The position numbers and the translations under genes were made by a program. Positions 59,478-64,000 of a stretch of 64,000 nucleotides of DNA are shown here, in pieces (position 1 is the first letter of the stretch; every line of letters starts with the position of its first letter). Where the stretch lies: contig JAGMVK010000007.1 of assembly GCA_020747065.1 (NCBI GenBank), positions 2,480,001 through 2,544,000 on the forward strand, read 5' to 3'. Under the pieces are notes generated by a model. That model was not told the origin of the DNA. It made no database searches and saw only the letters and a program-made list of their open reading frames with translations. This DNA is from Cadophora sp. MPI-SDFR-AT-0126. Its lineage: Eukaryota; Ascomycota; Leotiomycetes; Helotiales; Ploettnerulaceae.

Positions 59478-60962
59478 ATGTACACAAAGTCCAAAAATGT
59501 TATCATCGTAAGTACCCCGCTATCTGTAACTACAAAGAGCCAGACTCACAATAAAGGTGGGAGGATCTTTAGGAGGCCTAATGAGCGGCTTGATGTTGAA
59601 ACACCTGGGCCATAATGTACGAATATTCGAGAGAAGTCCTACAGCAATGTTGCAGGATCAAGGTGAACCCTCCCACTCCTTGCCGAGCCCCTTTCCTACC
59701 ATTGTAATTTTGCAACTGACTCTGAACATATTCCCGCAGGAGCTGGTATAGTCTTCGGACCAGAGGCCCAAGAGTACTTTGCAAGACACGTCAAGATCAA
59801 TCGCCGCATATCCGTACCTAGCCATGTCCGCCGCACGCTCGACAGAAACGGACAAGTCATTAGTGAGAATGACAGGAGGCAAGAAATGGTGAGTTGGGAC
59901 ATGTTGTACAATGCCCTGCGAGCTTGCTTTGATGGCGTCGAAAGTGATTATTGCACTGTACCAGAAAAGCAGAAAGGCGAGGGCGATGCCAAATATTTGT
60001 ATGCGCGGAAAGTGGTCGGTGTCAAAGACCTCGGACAAGATGTTGAGGTTGAGTATGAAAATGCGGAAGAGAAGACGTACAAGGAGACTGCCGATCTAGT
60101 ACTTGCTGCGGATGGACCAAGTTCAACAATTAGGAAATTATTGTTGCCAGACGTGGAAAGGAAATATGTGGGTTATGTTGCTTGGAGGGGCACGGTGCCT
60201 GAGAGTGAAGCCTCAGATCTGATGAAGGAGACTTTCGTGGATCATTTTATGTTCTATCATGCGCCTGCATGTCAGATATTGGCGTAAGTGGGCATCTCGC
60301 GTCAAGCATGTGGAAGGCTGAATAGTCCTAGGTACCTCATTCCGGGCAAGAATGGAAGCGTGGAGCCTGGGGCAAGACTTATGAATTGGGTGTGGTATTG
60401 CAAGTACCCCGAGTACTCACCCGAATATAAAGATCTAATGACAGATATCGACGGCCGTGCTCACCACTTCTCCATGCCAGTGGGGAAAATCAAGCCTCAG
60501 CTCCAAGAGAAGATCAAGCAAACCGCGACCAAAGATCTTCCAGGACCGTTCGCAGAGCTGGTCCGCAATACCAAACAACCATTCGTACAATGTATCACCG
60601 ATGCCATCTCGTCAAGGATATCATTTTTCGACAATAAGCTGCTGTTAATGGGAGATGCTATCGCTGGATTCAGACCACATACTGCGGCTAGCACTAGTCA
60701 AGCAGCATACGATGCCTTGCTGCTGGAGCAAATGATGAGAAGGGAGATCACGGAAGAGGAGATGTTGAAGGAGATGATGGATTATGCCAAGCAGTTGACA
60801 GCCGGTGGGATCCGGATGGGAAATCGAAGTCAATTTGGATCGGAGGGGATCGATCTGAAGGTGAGTCAGCAAGCATGATGTCAGCCTGTTCCATCTATTT
60901 CGACTTGATGAGGTTGATAAAATGCAAAGGAAATAGCCACTTCAGTTCGATTGCCGTACTAG
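59478..60962 (+). CDS. FAD-dependent monooxygenase, 2,6-dihydroxypyridine hydroxylase-like
   Basis: Exons are 59478-59507, 59557-59662, 59740-60283, 60332-60860 and 60930-60962, giving 413 residues; if the last intron is not removed, the protein stops at 60876-60878 (408 residues). The Rossmann fold starts at residue 9 (IIVGGSLGGLMSGLMLKHLG) and is followed by the acidic strand end in RIFERS. DLVLAADGPSSTIRK is the DG motif of class A flavin hydroxylases, and LLLMGDAIAGFRPHTAASTS is the GD motif contacting FAD. YVAWRGTVPE and a short C-terminus without a thioredoxin-like domain match the dihydroxypyridine hydroxylase subgroup. Such enzymes hydroxylate electron-rich aromatic or heteroaromatic rings using NAD(P)H and O2. 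The substrate is unknown. It is the middle of three plus-strand metabolic genes. Confidence 0.9.
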
Positions 60963-61751
60963 GCAGGCAAGCTTTGGAATATAAAAATATGCTCAATGAA
61001 GGCGAAGTACCGTGCGTGCGGGGTATCTTGGTGAGACCATGAATCTGTCCCTTGTATCATTGTTTAAAAGGATTGCGAAGCATGAAGCTTCGTTCGGGAC
61101 ACTACCAGCTAGGATATTTGGAAGTATCGTTCTGGGTTGGATTCTTTTGGAGGCATCTTTTCCTTAGAGCTGTTTCTCTTTATCATTATTAGTTTCGATC
61201 AAGAGAAAGAAGGAGTGTGAAGGAAGCTACTGTGACACAAAGTTCCGCTCGCACTTGATCTTGAAATGAGGTAGATGTCTGGCGCAATCCCCTCGTGGAG
61301 TGACGATGTCGAAGTTTGGAGTTCAAAATCCGTAGACCCCGTGACAGGGAACTTCAGGGCTTCATGAGGTTGAATTGGGAGGTGAAGATAGCGTGGAAGA
61401 CTAACTTCGCCGTGCCTCGCTGGTAGCGATCTCTTTGTGTTTCCTCAGGACATCAGAATTCTAAGGTTGGGTTCAGTCAGTTATGGAAATCTCTAGTCCT
61501 CGCAGTAATCTAGAGGCAACATTAGTGCTTGTAATTTAATCCATTTCGAATGCCAACGAACTGCATTGTTGCTGCTCAATTTTTAACCCTTGTTTACTCG
61601 CTTGGGTCGAAATGTCATCTGGCTTTGAACCTCGGCAACTTTTGACGAGCTCCATCGAACATCGTCATCTCATCTCATCTCATCTCTTTCAACCAAATCT
61701 CTCAACTACCACATCCCTTCATCCACAATTGACATCCCACGACTAATTCAA
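60963..61751. other. Intergenic region with CATCT repeat leader
   Basis: Between the two FAD monooxygenase genes. CATCT is repeated four times at 61666-61685 in a CT-rich leader just before the next ATG (61752). No gene seen. Confidence 0.5.
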
Positions 61752-63539
61752 ATGCCACCCGATCCCTCATTTACAATCCTAATAATCGGTGGCGGCGTCG
61801 CCGGCGTCGCCGCATCCATCGGTCTCCGACGCAAAGGACACAAAGTCATCGTCCTAGAAAGCACCGCGACTCTCCAGACTCTGGGCGGCAGCCTTTTAAT
61901 CCCACCAAATGCTGCGCGTGTACTTAGCGCTTACGGTCTGTGGGAGAAATTCAAGGAAGCGGAAACTATTCCGAGGGGGAATACGACGTTTAGGTATGAG
62001 GATGGAAGGGCGCTTGAGGAGGTCGATTATGGAGCTATGGAGGGGACGTTTGGCTTTCCGTAGGTCTTGATGTTGAATGCTCTTTTCAATTTTTTTCTTT
62101 TTTCTTTTTTTTTGGTGAGGTTGGATATCTAGGAGGAATCCCAGTTTTGACAGTATCTGAACATTGCGAAAAAGTGATAGTGAAGATGTAGCTGACCAGG
62201 CTCTAGGGTGATGGCCATTCCCCGCGCAAAATACCAAAAGCTACTGTACGACGCGGCGATCGATCTAGGCGTTCAAATCCGCCTTTCAAGTCGCATCACA
62301 AAAATCGATGAGAATATCCCGTCAGTAACTTTAACGACCGGAGAAGTCATCAAAGGTGATATCATTGTTGGTGCTGATGGTTGGTTTCCCTCTTTTTCTG
62401 AGAAATTACCAAGAAACTGGATTGGTAATTGAAGATTGAAATTAGGTATTAAATCTACAGTCAGAAGTCTGATATTAGGAGACGATGATGTTCAGCCTGT
62501 TCCGGAAAGTATAGCGTATCAATGCACGGTCTCTGGAGATGATATGAGGAGTGATCCTTTGACGGCACCTTTGATGGAAGAGGGTGCGATTCACAGTTCG
62601 TATTCTCCTCTCCCAGGCAAACACGAATACTTATGTTGAAATCGTCAACCCCAGGCTGGTACGGACCCTCCCGTCAAATGATAAGCGGCTCCGACACCTC
62701 CTCATCTTTCTACCGCCTGACCTTAATATTCTACCCCTCTTCCACCCTCTCCTCCTCCGACATCCTCGCCGCCAACTCCGCTTCCTCCTACCGTCTCGGC
62801 TCCACGACCGCACTGCGCCAGCTCCTCAGCGACTTCGAACCTCGCGTGAGAAAACTGGCAGAGCTCGTCAAACCGGAAGATTGTTTCCTGTGGAAAATAG
62901 CGCATCTGCCGAAATTAAAGAGCTGGGTTAGTGAGAGTGGGAGAGTGGCACTGCTGGGTGATGCGGCACATGCTATGGTTCCGCATTTGGGCGCTGTATG
63001 TCTTCCTCTCTATTGCCTCCCGCGCTGCAAGTTCTTCTTAAATCTCTGCTCGTCTTATGTTCGATTCGGTAGTCTGGTTTGTTGACAACCAAAACAGGGC
63101 GCCGCAACAGCCGTAGAAGACGGTGGCCTCCTCGCCGAATGTCTCTCCACCACCCGACAACTATCCGACATCCCCCAGGCTCTCAAAACATACGAGAAGC
63201 TCCGCCGTCCAAGAGCAGAGCGCATCCAAGCCACTGCTCTCATAACAGGGCAATACAAAGTCATGCCCGACGGACCGGCTCAGCAACAGCGAGACGAGAA
63301 GATGGCACAGAGGATGGATAGAGCGAATCCGAAGTATGAATATTGGAGAGCTGGGGGAGGGCTGGAGTGGTTGTATGGATATGACTTTTTGTACCAGGTG
63401 AGTCTTACCCCGCCAAATGCTCGGAAGGTTGGGGGCTGGAATTGCGGGGTATGATGTTGACGTACAGAAGGTGAGAACGGGGCTGAATGAGTCGGCATCT
63501 ACGAGAGATCAACAGAGCAGGAATGGGCATAAACTATGA
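61752..63539 (+). CDS. FAD-dependent monooxygenase, salicylate hydroxylase/aromatic-ring type
   Basis: Six exons: 61752-62059, 62207-62379, 62446-62595, 62655-62995, 63098-63397 and 63468-63539; phases agree and give 447 residues. The N-terminal FAD motif is ILIIGGGVAGVAASIGLRRKG, ending in Glu of IVLES. The DG motif GADGIKSTVR is rebuilt across the third splice, and the GD motif is RVALLGDAAHAMVPHLG, with the following intron inside the FAD-binding helix. This is the group that contains salicylate 1-monooxygenase, 6-hydroxynicotinate 3-monooxygenase and FAD oxygenases of fungal polyketide and meroterpenoid clusters. Two donor sites (GTTGGT and GTTCGT) are weak, but each alone gives the conserved sequence. 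It lies 790 bases downstream of the other FAD monooxygenase, same strand. Confidence 0.9.
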
Positions 63540-63777
63540 TGCCAAAATTGACTTGCATTGAGTTTCATATCATGTTGACTTCATATGCCTTTCGTGTTGA
63601 ACAAGCATGGTATGGATCCTTCGGCACAAACGGCATGTTCCTCAAACACATAATAAGCTCATGGCAAATGAGATGGACATCGCATAGCACGATACTTTGG
63701 CATATCGTCCTCGGGACGTCCAGCACATTTCGTCGTGTCTAGAAAATCGTATCAGGACCTATCTCCTTAATGAGATT

Positions 63778-64000
63778 CTATTTACTGCCTTCCAATACAG
63801 CTTTGACTTCGCCTATGGCTTCGAATTGCTTGCTCGATTTGAGACGCTTGTGTTGTGTGTTCAAAGCGTGCGAGCAGCTTCTGGAACAGGAGTCGAAGTC
63901 TGTCGCCGGTGAGGTAGGTTTTGCTAAGGTCTTTCCGGCGTATTTAAAATCGATGTGATTTGCGATCTCAGGATTCGTAAAATATTGCAGCGTTCGACTA
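63778..64000 (-). CDS. C-terminal end of a minus-strand gene (partial)
   Basis: On the minus strand a frame is open from the window edge down to the stop at 63780-63778, giving at least 73 residues. It reads as an ordered sequence (YFTNPEIANHIDFKYAGKT), then a Cys/Ser-rich piece (DFDSCSRSCSHALNTQ) and a charged helical end (SKQFEAIGEVKAVLEGSK). Its length and composition are plausible for a coding end; part of it could lie in an unseen intron. It would be convergent with the FAD monooxygenase gene (239 bases between stops). Family not recognised. Confidence 0.4.
   Translation of the reverse strand, partial: SRTLQYFTNPEIANHIDFKYAGKTLAKPTSPATDFDSCSRSCSHALNTQHKRLKSSKQFEAIGEVKAVLEGSK

Overview
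The window looks like nuclear DNA from a filamentous ascomycete (Pezizomycotina; a Leotiomycete-like fungus is my guess, not shown). The evidence is genes split by short GT-AG introns (about 50-150 bases), CT-rich leaders, typical fungal families (TOR partner LST8, Scy1/Cex1, SH3-RasGEF, alcohol acetyltransferase, DHA2 transporter), and small secreted cysteine-rich products. I rebuilt gene models by hand from reading frame, splice sites and family motifs. Sixteen coding models are well or fairly supported, one is partial at the right edge, and one or two small ones are tentative.

Left part (1-25 kb). A long low-complexity RGG/Ser/Gln-rich protein (minus) runs off the left edge. It is followed by a mitochondrial aconitase paralogue (plus), LST8 (minus), a coiled-coil/Ser-Thr repeat protein (plus), a YCII-domain protein (plus), a divergent secretory Hsp70-like protein (plus), a PHD-finger protein (minus), a probable 72-residue protein (minus) and the Scy1/Cex1 pseudokinase (plus). 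These are mostly housekeeping or regulatory genes.

Middle (25-40 kb). A secreted Cys-rich protein and a secreted beta-propeller phytase with an EGF-like insert sit together. Then come a divergent pair, an alcohol O-acetyltransferase-like enzyme (minus) and a 14-TM DHA2 efflux pump (plus), followed by a large SH3/REM/CDC25 Ras exchange factor (minus).

39.5-57.2 kb is an unusually long stretch with no convincing gene. It is rich in short tandem repeats and pyrimidine tracts, and contains a 450-bp non-autonomous inverted-repeat element (MITE-like) with 59-bp terminal repeats differing at two positions.

Right part (57.2-64 kb) has an accessory, metabolic character: a short soluble HMG-CoA reductase paralogue with no membrane region and two different FAD-dependent aromatic-hydroxylase-type monooxygenases, all on the plus strand. 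The C-terminal end of a minus-strand gene follows at the edge. This block next to the gene desert could be the margin of a metabolite or catabolic cluster, but no backbone synthase is visible.
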